NCBI GenBank assembly: GCA_947466535.1
Contig: CANIEV010000004.1
Span: 1-58,561 of the forward strand
Direction of reading: 5' to 3'
DNA: 58,561 bases
Source of the DNA: Betaproteobacteria bacterium
Lineage (GTDB): Bacteria; Pseudomonadota; Gammaproteobacteria; Burkholderiales; SG8-39
In this document: positions 1 to 8,166 of the stretch, piece by piece
Numbering within the stretch: the stretch's first letter is position 1
Layout: each line of letters begins with the position of its first letter
The notes under the pieces: generated by a model
Seen by the model: the letters and a program-made list of their open reading frames with translations, nothing else
The model's database searches: none
Told to the model about the DNA's origin: nothing
Position numbers and translations under genes: made by a program

Positions 1-626
1 CTCAAGCCCGTCTTGTACTGGTAGGTGCCCAGTATCCATACGCCGTGTTCGTTCTCCTTGAAGGTGAAGGTGAACGCGGGGAAGGACTGCGTGCTGCCGA
101 GCCAGGCGAACTTGTTCTTGCGCCAGTCGAAGCTCGGCTTGAAATGATCCTTGTAGCGCTCGCGCACCGGGCTGTTGATGCCGTCGGCCGCGACAATCAG
201 GTCGTAGCCCTTCAGCGTAGTGACGTCGGCGACTTCCGTCTGAAACAGCAGCTCCACGCCGAGTTCGCGTGCCCGATTCTGCAGCAGGCCAAGAAGCGTC
301 TTTCGTTCGAGGCCGCAGAATCCGTGCCCATCCGAGCGGATCGTCTCGCCCCGGACCTTGACGTCGATCGCGCCCCAGTAGGCGAATTCCTCGGTGATTG
401 CGCGGTAGCTCTCGGGGTCGCGCTCCTGGAATTTGCCAAGCGTCTCGTCGGAGAACACCACGCCGAATCCGAAAGTGTCGTCCGGGCGGTTGCGCTCGAA
501 CACCGTGATCGAGTGGCGCGGATCGGCCTTTTTCGTCAGGATGGAAAAGTACAGCCCGCCCGGGCCACCGCCGATGACGGCGATGCGAAGCGGCTTGCGG
601 GAGGAGATGCCGGGAGTGGATGACAA
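1..626 (-). CDS. FAD-dependent aryl-CoA monooxygenase, N-terminal part (salicylyl-CoA 5-hydroxylase / anthraniloyl-CoA monooxygenase type), cut by window edge
   Basis: The first 208 residues are visible; the gene runs off the left edge. The reading begins at TTG 626 with GGAG upstream, because no ATG or GTG fits before the FAD motif. After about 13 residues comes the dinucleotide-binding motif VIGGGPGGLY, then FGFGVVFSDETL, which is typical of the class A flavoprotein hydroxylases acting on salicylyl-CoA or anthraniloyl-CoA, and later AADGINSPVR, the second FAD-binding motif. In that family an N-terminal hydroxylase is often fused to an old-yellow-enzyme-like domain, but this part is not visible. 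It is divergent from an aryl-CoA ligase across a palindromic operator, which fits activation of an aromatic acid to its CoA thioester followed by ring hydroxylation. The exact substrate is inferred. Confidence 0.8.
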   Translation of the reverse strand, partial: MSSTPGISSRKPLRIAVIGGGPGGLYFSILTKKADPRHSITVFERNRPDDTFGFGVVFSDETLGKFQERDPESYRAITEEFAYWGAIDVKVRGETIRSDGHGFCGLERKTLLGLLQNRARELGVELLFQTEVADVTTLKGYDLIVAADGINSPVRERYKDHFKPSFDWRKNKFAWLGSTQSFPAFTFTFKENEHGVWILGTYQYKTGL

Positions 627-650
627 GGTGTGCTCCGGAGAATCTTGCAA

Positions 651-672
651 AATATATTCCAAAGAATATATT
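651..672. promoter_or_regulatory. Perfect inverted repeat, candidate operator between divergent aromatic genes
   Basis: AATATATTC (651-659) is followed by a 4-base spacer and its exact reverse complement GAATATATT (664-672). It lies in the AT-rich 137-bp gap between the monooxygenase and the CoA ligase, where a shared regulator could control both. Binding by a TetR/MarR-type repressor is inferred; no such regulator gene adjoins it in this window. Confidence 0.55.
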
Positions 673-763
673 ATCGAATTTCCCCTGTCCACGTTGCCGG
701 GACGGCCGTCCGATGCTGGAATGGCGGCTTCTTCATGGCGCAATCCGAAAGAGGCACTCGACC

Positions 764-2071
764 ATGTACGAACCGAATCCGGCCGCACTTCCGAAATCGC
801 GCAAGGAAATCGCGGAGGTTCAGTCCGTTCGCAAGCGCGTTGCCTTCGAGCGCGCGAAGACCATCCCCTGGTACCGCGGCAAGCTCGATCACATCGACCC
901 GGCGCGACTGGATGATTTGTCAGTCTGGGAGCAGATCCCGATTCTCACCAAGGATTCGCTGCGTGCGCTCGATCACGCGGAGTTCATGCGTCAGTTCTGC
1001 GCGGTGCCGGTCACCGAGATCGCCGAGTACTGGCGCTCGGGCGGCTCCACCGGCAAGCCGGTGTTTTACCCGCGCAGTTATGAGGACGTGAAGTACGGCC
1101 TGATCTCGTGGGGGCGATCGTTTCCCTGCATCGGTCTGGATTCGTCGGACCTGTGCCATATCTCGTTTCCGATCGGCATCCATCCCGCGGGGCAGGTCTG
1201 GGCGCGCAGCGCGCAGGCTTTCAAGGTCGGCATGGCCTGGGTGGGTGCGGGCAATGCGCTGCCCTCGCGTGCGCAGCTCGAACTCATCCAGACGCTCAAG
1301 CCCACGTGTCTCATGGGCATGAGCAGTTTCGCGCTGCACCTCGCAAATCTGGCGGTGGCCAACGGCATCGACCTCACGTCGTCATCGGTGAAGACGCTGA
1401 TCTGTTCGGCGGAGACGCTCTCGGATGCGAAACGCCAGAAGCTCGCGCAGATGTGGGGCGCGGAGGTCTACGATGTGTTCGGCATGAGCGAGGCCGGGCT
1501 GATGGGCGCGGAAAATTCGGCGCACGACGGCATCCATATCTGGACCGACCTGTTTTATGTCGAGGTCGTCAATCCGGACACCGGCAAGCAGGTGCCGCAC
1601 GGCGAGGTGGGCAACTTCTGCGTGACGCCGCTCTGGACCGGTCACGCCACGCCGCTGCTGCGCTGGGATTCGGGCGACCTCGTGCGATACATTGAACATA
1701 GCGCGGGCACCGGGCCGTACGCCGAGCGCTTCCCGATGATCAAGCATGCCAATCGCACCACCGGCTTTTTCAAGATCCGCGGGGTTAACGTGAACCACGC
1801 TGAATTCGAGGACATGATGTTCCGCAATCTCGATGTCACCGATTTTCAGGCGGTGCTCGAGACGATGGAGGGTGACGGGCTGGAACAGTTGCGCGTGCTT
1901 ATGGAAATCAAGCGCGAGGCCGATCCCAAGGCGGTGACGCAGAGCATTCTGGACACGATCAAGCGGGTGTTTGAAGTCCGCGCGGCGGTGGATGTGCTTC
2001 CCAACGGCACGCTTGCGGCCGAGTTCGAGAAGTCGATGAAGGCACCGCGCTTCGTGGATTGGCGGATCTGA
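764..2071 (+). CDS. Phenylacetate-CoA ligase family (aryl-CoA ligase)
   Basis: A 435-residue adenylate-forming enzyme of the PaaK-like group, expected to activate an aromatic or other carboxylic acid to its CoA thioester using ATP in the cytoplasm. Visible signatures are the phosphate-binding loop SGGSTGKP near residue 113, the adenylate motif YDVFGMSEAG near 250, and a C-terminal segment around NRTTGFFKIRG with the hinge/AMP-binding region. Length matches PaaK relatives (about 430). ATG 764 is chosen because AGAGG lies about 10 bases upstream and the open frame before it has no conserved character. The divergent neighbour is a CoA-thioester hydroxylase, so salicylate, anthranilate or a related acid is a reasonable inferred substrate. 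Confidence 0.82.
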   Translation: MYEPNPAALPKSRKEIAEVQSVRKRVAFERAKTIPWYRGKLDHIDPARLDDLSVWEQIPILTKDSLRALDHAEFMRQFCAVPVTEIAEYWRSGGSTGKPVFYPRSYEDVKYGLISWGRSFPCIGLDSSDLCHISFPIGIHPAGQVWARSAQAFKVGMAWVGAGNALPSRAQLELIQTLKPTCLMGMSSFALHLANLAVANGIDLTSSSVKTLICSAETLSDAKRQKLAQMWGAEVYDVFGMSEAGLMGAENSAHDGIHIWTDLFYVEVVNPDTGKQVPHGEVGNFCVTPLWTGHATPLLRWDSGDLVRYIEHSAGTGPYAERFPMIKHANRTTGFFKIRGVNVNHAEFEDMMFRNLDVTDFQAVLETMEGDGLEQLRVLMEIKREADPKAVTQSILDTIKRVFEVRAAVDVLPNGTLAAEFEKSMKAPRFVDWRI

Positions 2072-2098
2072 GTCCGCCGTTTTTCCGTTTCGTCCTGC

Positions 2099-2656
2099 TC
2101 AGGCAGGCGTCTGTCGATCCCGCTTCCAAAGCACGTCGCCGCCGCCCGCGGCGATGTTGAGTGCGCGGGCAAGCACGAACAGGAAATCCGAGAGCCGGTT
2201 CAGGTAGATCCGCGCCGATTCGTTCACGTCCTCGTTGCGGGCCACCGTCACCACCGCGCGCTCGGCGCGCCGGCAGACGGTACGCGCCAGGTGTGTAAGT
2301 GATGCCGCGCGCGTGCCGCCAGGCAGGATGAATTCCTTCAACGGCTTCAGATCGCGGTTGAATGTCTCGGTCGCGGATTCCAGGCGCCCGACATGCTCTT
2401 CCCCGACGATCCGATAGCCGGGAATGGACATCTCGCCGCCGAGGTCGAACAGGTCGTGCTGAACGGCGAGCAGCACCGCGCGCGCGTCGTCGGGGAGGGC
2501 TTCGGCGAGCAATACGCCAAGAAGCGAGTTCAATTCGTCGATGTCGCCGAGCGCGACGATCCGCTCGTTGTCCTTGGTGCGGCGCGAGCCGTCGCCGAGG
2601 CCGGTTTCGCCGGCATCGCCGGTGCGGGTGGTGATTTTGGAGAGACGATGTCCCAT
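2099..2656 (-). CDS. Corrinoid adenosyltransferase, PduO type (cob(I)alamin adenosyltransferase)
   Basis: 185 residues. The N-terminus carries KITTRTGDAGETGLGDG (from about residue 7), the ATP-binding signature of PduO-type ATP:cob(I)alamin adenosyltransferases, and the C-terminal half has CRRAERAVV and YLNRLSDFLFVLAR, the conserved helix of the trimeric five-helix bundle. It transfers adenosyl from ATP to cob(I)alamin to make adenosylcobalamin. The open frame continues upstream to 2812, but ATG 2656 is placed directly before the conserved start of the family, so the longer start is rejected. It stands alone: convergent with the CoA ligase and divergent from arsS. No cobalamin riboswitch is evident upstream. 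Confidence 0.92.
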   Translation of the reverse strand: MGHRLSKITTRTGDAGETGLGDGSRRTKDNERIVALGDIDELNSLLGVLLAEALPDDARAVLLAVQHDLFDLGGEMSIPGYRIVGEEHVGRLESATETFNRDLKPLKEFILPGGTRAASLTHLARTVCRRAERAVVTVARNEDVNESARIYLNRLSDFLFVLARALNIAAGGGDVLWKRDRQTPA

Positions 2657-2895
2657 GCGCGGCTGCCGAAAAATCGAGTTGCGAATATAGCATGTCGCCC
2701 CTTGATTTTCCTCGGGAAAGTCCCTTCCATGAGAGGGGTGTTCTGCGTTGGCCCACACTGCTACATGTTTGTAAGGAATCCGCGGCTTGCGGGACCAATC
2801 CGGGTAGGGCAATGTGCTCCATTGCCGGCGCGGCGTACGCGCGGTACAGAAGTAATTTCAGCAACCGAATTCAGACAAACGCGGAGAACGAGAAC

Positions 2896-3861
2896 GTGCA
2901 CGCGACGCTTCCCCTGCTCGAAGTCAGCGATTTCCCTGCGATCAGGCGCCGCGGCGTGGAGATCCTGCAGGTCAATCTTGGCTACAAGTGCAACCAGTCC
3001 TGCCTGCATTGTCACGTGAATGCAGGGCCGACACGCACCGAGATGATGGATGCCGCCACCGTCGATACCGTGATCGACTACCTCAAGGCAGGACGGGTGA
3101 GGACGCTCGACGTCACCGGCGGGGCGCCCGAGCTGAACCCGTTGTTCCGTTCGCTGGTGGAGCGGGCCAGCACGCTCGGCGTGCATGTGATCGACCGCTG
3201 CAACCTGACAGTTATCGAGGAACCCGGGCAGGAAGATCTGCCGGCATTCCTTTCCCGTCACGGCGTCGAAGTCACCGCGTCGCTGCCCTGTTATACGCAG
3301 GAACTCGTTGACCGACAGCGTGGCAAGGGCGTGTACGACGCAAGCATTCGCGGCATCCTCAAGCTCAACGCGCTCGGCTATGGCAAGGCCGACAGCGGAC
3401 TCGTGCTCAACCTCGTCTACAACCCGCAGGGCCCGGTACTTCCGCCCGCGCAGCATGCGCTCGAGGCGGACTACAAGCGAATTCTCGGCGAGGCGTTCGG
3501 CATTGCTTTCAACGGGCTGTTCACGCTCGCCAACATGCCGATCGCGCGATTCGGTTCGACGCTGATCTCCAAGGGGCAATTCAATTCGTACATGAACCTG
3601 CTTCGCGACAGCTACAGCGAGAACAATCTCGATGGCGTGATGTGCCGCACCACGCTCTCGGTGGACTGGCAAGGCAATGTATATGACTGCGACTTCAACC
3701 AGATGCTCGAGCTGTCCGCGGTCATCGACGGCAGGTCGCAGACGCATCTGTCGTCACTGATCGGTCGCGATCTCGAGGGCAACGCGATCGTGGTGAAGCA
3801 GCACTGCTTCGGCTGCACCGCAGGTCAGGGATCGAGTTGCGGCGGAGCACTCGCCGCGTGA
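2896..3861 (+). CDS. arsS: Arsenosugar biosynthesis radical SAM protein ArsS
   Basis: 321 residues from GTG 2896, matching the usual size of about 320-340. The radical SAM cluster motif is CNQSCLHC (Cys32, Cys36, Cys39), followed by the SAM-binding stretch DVTGGAPELN. The C-terminus has the family-specific extra cysteines HCFGC (304 and 307) and Cys315, expected to bind a second cluster. In the literature ArsS joins an adenosyl moiety to dimethylarsenite during dimethylarsinoyl-sugar synthesis. The open frame extends to 2692, but the upstream stretch is unlike the family and the GTG fits the conserved start. It is followed 25 bases later by a TVP38-dehydrogenase fusion, a common arsS neighbour. 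No arsM methyltransferase is in the window. Confidence 0.88.
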   Translation: MHATLPLLEVSDFPAIRRRGVEILQVNLGYKCNQSCLHCHVNAGPTRTEMMDAATVDTVIDYLKAGRVRTLDVTGGAPELNPLFRSLVERASTLGVHVIDRCNLTVIEEPGQEDLPAFLSRHGVEVTASLPCYTQELVDRQRGKGVYDASIRGILKLNALGYGKADSGLVLNLVYNPQGPVLPPAQHALEADYKRILGEAFGIAFNGLFTLANMPIARFGSTLISKGQFNSYMNLLRDSYSENNLDGVMCRTTLSVDWQGNVYDCDFNQMLELSAVIDGRSQTHLSSLIGRDLEGNAIVVKQHCFGCTAGQGSSCGGALAA

Positions 3862-3886
3862 TCTTCCGCATTCGAGGGCGGCGGGG

Positions 3887-6121
3887 ATGAGTCGCGCCCG
3901 CCTGCTCGTTGCGACCCTCCTGGTCGCGCTGATCGCAGCCTTCGTTGCCTTCGATCTTGCCCAGTACCTGCGAATTGACACCATCAAGTCGCAGCAGGCG
4001 GCCCTGGATGCGCAGTACCGGGGGCATCCTATTGTTACGGCGGGCGCCTTCTTCCTGGTCTACGTTGCGGTGACCGCGGCCTCGATTCCCGGTGCGACCT
4101 TGCTCACGCTTGCCGCCGGTGCGATCTTCGGCCTCGGCTGGGGCGCGCTGATCGTGTCTTTCGCCGCCTCGATCGGCGCGACCCTCGCGTTTCTTGCAAG
4201 CCGGTTCCTGTTTCGGGATGCCATCCAGTCGCGTTTCGGTGCGCGGCTTGCCGCGATCAACGCCGGCGTTGCGCGCGAGGGCGCGTTCTACCTCTTTGCG
4301 CTGCGGCTTGTGCCGGTGTTCCCGTTCTTCGTGATCAACCTGCTGATGGGACTGAGCTCGATGCGCACCGTCACCTACTACTGGGTGAGCCAGCTCGGCA
4401 TGCTCGCAGGGACACTGGTGTACGTGAACGCAGGCACCCAGCTCGCGCAGATCGATTCCCTGCGCGGCCTCGCCTCGCCTGCGTTGCTCGGTTCGTTCGC
4501 GCTGCTCGGCGTGTTTCCGCTGATCGCAAAGAAAATCGTCAATGAGCTGTCGGCGCGCAAGGTCTACGCGGCGTGGGCGAGCCGCAAGCCGAAGACGTTC
4601 GAGCGCAATCTGGTGGTGATCGGCGCGGGTTCGGCAGGGCTGGTGTCTGCCTACATCGCCGCGGCGGTGAAGGCGAAGGTGACGCTGATCGAAAAGCACC
4701 GCATGGGCGGGGACTGCCTCAACACCGGGTGCGTGCCCTCGAAGGCGCTGATCCGATCGGCAAGAATCCTTGCGCAGGCCTCGAGGGCGCATGAGTACGG
4801 TTTCCGCTCGATCACCGCGGAGTTCGACTTCGCCGAGGTGATGCAGCGGGTGCGGCGGGTGGTGGCCGAGGTGGAACCGCACGACTCGGTCGAACGCTAC
4901 ACCGCGCTGGGCGTCGATTGCGTGCAGGGCGAGGCGAAGATCGTGTCGCCCTGGGAGGTCGAGGTGGCGCTTGCCGATGGCGGCACGCGGCGAATCACGA
5001 CACGCTCGATCATCATCGCCGCGGGCGCGCAGCCGTTTGTCCCGCCGATTCCGGGAATCGATCAGGTGGAGTGCCTGACCTCGGATACAGTGTGGAATCT
5101 TCGCGAACTGCCCGGGCGGATGCTGGTACTCGGCGGCGGGCCGATCGGTTGCGAACTGGCGCAATGCTTCGCGCGCTTCGGCTCGAAGGTGTCGCAGGTG
5201 GAGATGGCGCCGCGCCTGATGGTGCGCGAGGACCCGGATGTCTCGGCGCAGGTGATGGAGCGCTTCCGCGCCGAAGGCGTTGATGTGCTTGTGGGGCACA
5301 AGGCCCTGCGTTTTGCGGTGGAGGCGGGCGAGAAGGTGCTCTACGCGGACAACGATGGACGCGAAGTGCGCATTCCCTTCGACGCGCTCCTCTGCGCGGT
5401 CGGCCGCGTAGCCAACACCACCGGCTACGGACTCGAGGAGCTCGGCATTCCGGTGACCAAGGGCCGGACCGTCGAAGTCAACGAATACATGCAGACGCGC
5501 TACCCGAACATCTACGCCTGTGGCGATGTCGCCGGGCCGTACCAGTTCACCCACACCGCGGCGCACACCGCCTGGTATGCGGCGGTGAATGCGTTGTTCG
5601 GCGCGTTCCGGCGCTTTCGAGCCGACTTCTCGGTCATCCCCTGGGCAACCTTCACCGAGCCGGAAGTGGCGCGCGTCGGTCTGAACGAATCCGAGGCGAA
5701 GGAAAAGGCAGTTGCGTACGAGGCCACGGTGTACTGTCTGGATGAGCTTGACCGTGCGATTGCCGACGGCGAGGCGCACGGCTTTGTGAAAGTGCTGACC
5801 GTGCCGGGCAGCGACCGGATTCTCGGTGCGACCATCGTCGGCGAGAACGCGGGCGAGTTGATCATCGAGTTCATCGCCGCGATGCGGCACGGCATCGGCC
5901 TGAACAAGGTGCTGGGAACCATCCACATTTATCCGACGCTGGTCGAGGCGAACAAGTACGCGGCGGGCGGCTGGAAGCGGGCGCAGGTGACCACCGGGCA
6001 GATGGACTTTCTGGAGGCGTTCCAGGCCTGGGGACGCGGTGCGGCGGGCCTGGGCTCGGTACTCGGCCGCGCGCCAAAGTTGTTCTCGGACCGGCGTCGT
6101 GCGTATCCGAATGCTTCATGA
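3887..6121 (+). CDS. TVP38/TMEM64 membrane domain fused to mercuric-reductase-like FAD disulfide oxidoreductase
   Basis: 744 residues. Residues about 1-230 are a TVP38/DedA-type membrane module, with hydrophobic segments near 8-28, 50-105 and 135-215. Residues 240 onward form a dihydrolipoamide-dehydrogenase-fold enzyme: FAD motif VIGAGSAGL (244-252), redox pair GGDCLNTGC (Cys277 and Cys282), second nucleotide motif VLGGGPIGCELA, FAD motif YACGDVAGPYQFTH, and the C-terminal interface HIYPTLVEANKY. The final HPT of dihydrolipoamide dehydrogenases reads YPT here, and there is no terminal Cys pair or HMA domain of MerA, so mercury reduction is unlikely. The position behind arsS suggests a membrane-anchored thiol or arsenical redox role. 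GGCGGGG precedes ATG 3887. Its stop overlaps a possible ATG of the next gene. Confidence 0.87.
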   Translation: MSRARLLVATLLVALIAAFVAFDLAQYLRIDTIKSQQAALDAQYRGHPIVTAGAFFLVYVAVTAASIPGATLLTLAAGAIFGLGWGALIVSFAASIGATLAFLASRFLFRDAIQSRFGARLAAINAGVAREGAFYLFALRLVPVFPFFVINLLMGLSSMRTVTYYWVSQLGMLAGTLVYVNAGTQLAQIDSLRGLASPALLGSFALLGVFPLIAKKIVNELSARKVYAAWASRKPKTFERNLVVIGAGSAGLVSAYIAAAVKAKVTLIEKHRMGGDCLNTGCVPSKALIRSARILAQASRAHEYGFRSITAEFDFAEVMQRVRRVVAEVEPHDSVERYTALGVDCVQGEAKIVSPWEVEVALADGGTRRITTRSIIIAAGAQPFVPPIPGIDQVECLTSDTVWNLRELPGRMLVLGGGPIGCELAQCFARFGSKVSQVEMAPRLMVREDPDVSAQVMERFRAEGVDVLVGHKALRFAVEAGEKVLYADNDGREVRIPFDALLCAVGRVANTTGYGLEELGIPVTKGRTVEVNEYMQTRYPNIYACGDVAGPYQFTHTAAHTAWYAAVNALFGAFRRFRADFSVIPWATFTEPEVARVGLNESEAKEKAVAYEATVYCLDELDRAIADGEAHGFVKVLTVPGSDRILGATIVGENAGELIIEFIAAMRHGIGLNKVLGTIHIYPTLVEANKYAAGGWKRAQVTTGQMDFLEAFQAWGRGAAGLGSVLGRAPKLFSDRRRAYPNAS

Positions 6122-6127
6122 ATTGCG

Positions 6128-6197
6128 AACTTTCACGTTTTGAGAGGTCCGTCCGGTGCGTGAAATCGGTGAATTTGATTGCTAAATTTAGCAATTT
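6128..6197. repeat. Dispersed 70-bp element, copy 1
   Basis: Matches 56948-57017 without any gap at about 56 of 70 positions (counted by hand). It ends in the dyad TTGCTAAATTTAGCAA. Both copies begin a few bases after the stop codon of the upstream gene. This copy runs into the signal-peptide region of the DUF547 gene. Confidence 0.75.
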
Positions 6198-7002
6198 TCT
6201 TGTTGTCTCGGCTTTCCTGATTCTTGCATGTGGCGCAACCGTCGCCCGGTCGCAGGGCAATTTCGACCACGAACACCGTGCCTGGAGCGCGCTGCTCGCC
6301 AAACACGTCCTGGTGCGCGATTCCGGCAGTGCGACCCAGGTTCGGTATCGCGGCTTTGCGGCCGATCGCGCGGCGCTCAAGGCGTATCTCGACAGCCTTT
6401 CGCGGGTGACACCTGCGGACTACGCCGGCTGGAGCAAGCCGCAGCAACTCGCCTTCCTGATCAACGCCTACAACGCCTTCACGGTGGAGAAGATCCTCAC
6501 CCGCTACCCGAACCTGAAATCGATCCGCGACTTCGGCACGGTGTTCGGAAATCCGTGGAAGGACCGCTTTTTCATGCTGCTCGGCAAGTCGCAGAACCTC
6601 GACGGCATCGAGCACGAGACGATCCGCGCCCCGGGCGCGTTCGAGGAGCCGCGCATCCACTTCGCGGTGAATTGCGCCGCGGTCGGTTGTCCCGCCTTGC
6701 GCGAGGAGGCCTACACCGCGGCACGGATCGATGCGCAACTCGAGGACCAGCCCCGGCGCTTTCTTGGCGACCGCTCTCGTAACCGCTTCACCGCCGGGAC
6801 GCTCGAGGTGTCAAGGATATTTGACTGGTACGTGAAGGACTTTTCGCTTGGCTGGAAAGGGTTCGCTTCACCGCAGCAGTTCTTCGCGAAATACGCCGAC
6901 CTGCTCGCCGATCGCGACGAAGACCGGCAGTTGCTGCGCGACGGCCGGTTGCCGATCCGGTATCTCGACTACGACTGGATGTTGAACGACGCCTCGGGTT
7001 AG
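6160..7002 (+). CDS. DUF547 domain exported protein
   Basis: 280 residues from GTG 6160. The N-terminus is a good Sec signal: a short basic start, the hydrophobic run FLVVSAFLILACGA, then ARSQG. The mature part is a DUF547 domain with AFLINAYNAFTVEKIL near residue 90 and HFAVNCAAVGCPAL near 165, the conserved core holding paired cysteines. Function is unknown; DUF547 proteins often neighbour TVP38 and arsenosugar genes. An alternative ATG at 6118 overlaps the upstream stop as ATGA but would put about 14 extra residues before the signal. Those residues are read through a dispersed 70-bp repeat, so I prefer 6160, which has GAGG 12 bases upstream. The last 30 bases of the gene are duplicated at 7298. 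Confidence 0.8.
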   Translation: MKSVNLIAKFSNFLVVSAFLILACGATVARSQGNFDHEHRAWSALLAKHVLVRDSGSATQVRYRGFAADRAALKAYLDSLSRVTPADYAGWSKPQQLAFLINAYNAFTVEKILTRYPNLKSIRDFGTVFGNPWKDRFFMLLGKSQNLDGIEHETIRAPGAFEEPRIHFAVNCAAVGCPALREEAYTAARIDAQLEDQPRRFLGDRSRNRFTAGTLEVSRIFDWYVKDFSLGWKGFASPQQFFAKYADLLADRDEDRQLLRDGRLPIRYLDYDWMLNDASG

Positions 7003-7491
7003 GCGGCGGGCATCTCCAGGGCCGCTGATCAATCGGGTCATTGCGAGCGAAGCGAAGCAATCTCGCAGTTCCGCTAGCGATTGCTTCGCTTCGCTCGCAA
7101 TGACAGCAGGGGTGCGACCATTAGGCAGTTCCGGATGCCTTGGAGCGCGTTGCAGCAGTTAGGAGCGCAGCGGCGAAGCAATCTTTCTTGCCCGCTAGCG
7201 ATTGCTTCGCTTCACTCGCAATGACAGCAGGGTTGCGACTACGAGGCAGCGCCTGATGCCTTGGAGCGCGTTGCAGCAGTTAATATCGATCACATGCCTA
7301 CGACTGGACCTTGAACGACGCCTCGGGTTAGGCGCTGATAAATCGGGTCATTGCGAGGAGCGCAGCGACGAAGCAATCTCCCAGTTCCGATAGCGATTGC
7401 TTCGCTTTGCTCGCAATGACAGCAGGGTTGCGACTGTGAGGCAGCTCCTGATCCCTTGGAGCGCGTTGCAGCAGTTAATATCGATCACATG
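6969..7491. repeat. Triplicated intergenic cassette carrying gene ends and REP-like palindromes
   Basis: The 486-bp gap between the DUF547 gene and the glycosyltransferase holds three related units and no gene. The last 10 codons of the DUF547 gene (6969-7002) recur, with stop, at 7298-7331. The segment from CCTTGGAGCGCG through GCAGTTA occurs near 7138, 7259 and 7454. The last two of these run on through ATATCGATCACATG, which is the start-codon context of the next gene (ATG 7489). Each unit also holds an ATTGCGAG...CTCGCAAT palindrome. Repeated amplification of an intergenic block including both flanking gene ends explains this. Confidence 0.88.
7037..7104. repeat. REP-like perfect inverted repeat (ATTGCGAG family)
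   Basis: Two exactly complementary 26-base arms (7037-7062 and 7079-7104) flank a 16-base loop. Related but diverged versions lie at 7161-7225 and 7347-7420 in the same gap, and further copies at 42525-42603 and 57025-57198. A transcript would form a very stable hairpin. This resembles REP/BIME-type extragenic palindromes. Confidence 0.85.
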
Positions 7492-8166
7492 CTGTCCATC
7501 ATCATTCCCACGCTCAACGAGGCAGACGGCATCGCTGATGTGTTGGAGTCGCTCGCCACGCTGCGCGAGCGCGGTGCCGAGGTGATCGTGGCCGACGGCG
7601 GTTCGGACGACGCGACAATCGAGATCGCCGCACCGCTCGCCGACCGGGTCATCGACGCGCCCCGCGGCCGCGCGCTGCAGATGAATGCGGGTGCCGCAGC
7701 CGCCTCGGGCGATACGCTGCTGTTCCTGCATGCGGATACGCGCCTGCCTGACGATGCGGACCGGTTGATCGCTTCTGCCCTTGCGGCCGGCGTGGCCTGG
7801 GGGCGCTTCGACGTCCGCATCGAAGGCGTGCATCCGATGCTCGCCGTGATCGCCTCGATGATGAACCTGCGCTCGCGGATCACCGGCATCGCCACCGGCG
7901 ATCAGGCGATATTCATGCGCAGACGCACCTTCGATGCCGCGGGCGGATTCCCGGAACAGCCGCTGATGGAGGACATTGCGATGTCCTCGGCGCTCAGGCG
8001 CCTCTCGCCTCCCGCATGCCTGCGCGAGCGGGCGCGCACCTCCGGGCGACGCTGGGAGAAGAACGGCGTCCTGCGCACGATCGTTCTCATGTGGTCGCTG
8101 CGTCTGCGCTATTTCCTCGGCGCCGATCCGGCTGCCCTCGCCCTCATCTATCGACGCGGCCGATGA
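7489..8166 (+). CDS. TIGR04283-type arsenosugar biosynthesis glycosyltransferase (GT2 family)
   Basis: 225 residues. It starts MLSIIIPTLNEADGI, the canonical GT-A fold nucleotide-sugar binding start, followed by VIVADGGSDDAT and, near residue 84, LFLHADTRLP with the metal-binding DxD-like site. GDQAIFMRRRTFDAAGGFP near 140 and LMEDIAMSSALRR are hallmarks of the TIGR04283 family that accompanies arsenosugar genes. ATG 7489 is chosen because upstream sequence belongs to the repeat cassette. The stop overlaps the next start (8163-8166). It probably transfers or modifies a sugar on the arsenical or a related lipid; the acceptor is not readable from the sequence. Confidence 0.85.
   Translation: MLSIIIPTLNEADGIADVLESLATLRERGAEVIVADGGSDDATIEIAAPLADRVIDAPRGRALQMNAGAAAASGDTLLFLHADTRLPDDADRLIASALAAGVAWGRFDVRIEGVHPMLAVIASMMNLRSRITGIATGDQAIFMRRRTFDAAGGFPEQPLMEDIAMSSALRRLSPPACLRERARTSGRRWEKNGVLRTIVLMWSLRLRYFLGADPAALALIYRRGR

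Noticed and set aside
2657-2895. Gap before arsS and the cobalamin adenosyltransferase considered as a cobalamin or SAM riboswitch.
   Set aside because: No recognisable B12 box or SAM riboswitch core found by eye, and the sequence is not unusually structured.
3722-5926. A 734-residue minus-strand open frame over the TVP38-dehydrogenase fusion.
   Set aside because: Its translation is rich in Arg, His and Asp repeats with no domain, and the plus strand shows clear FAD and redox motifs throughout.
3887-6121. C-terminal enzyme of the fusion considered as mercuric reductase MerA.
   Set aside because: No N-terminal metal-binding domain, no C-terminal Cys pair, and no mer genes; the arsS neighbourhood points elsewhere.
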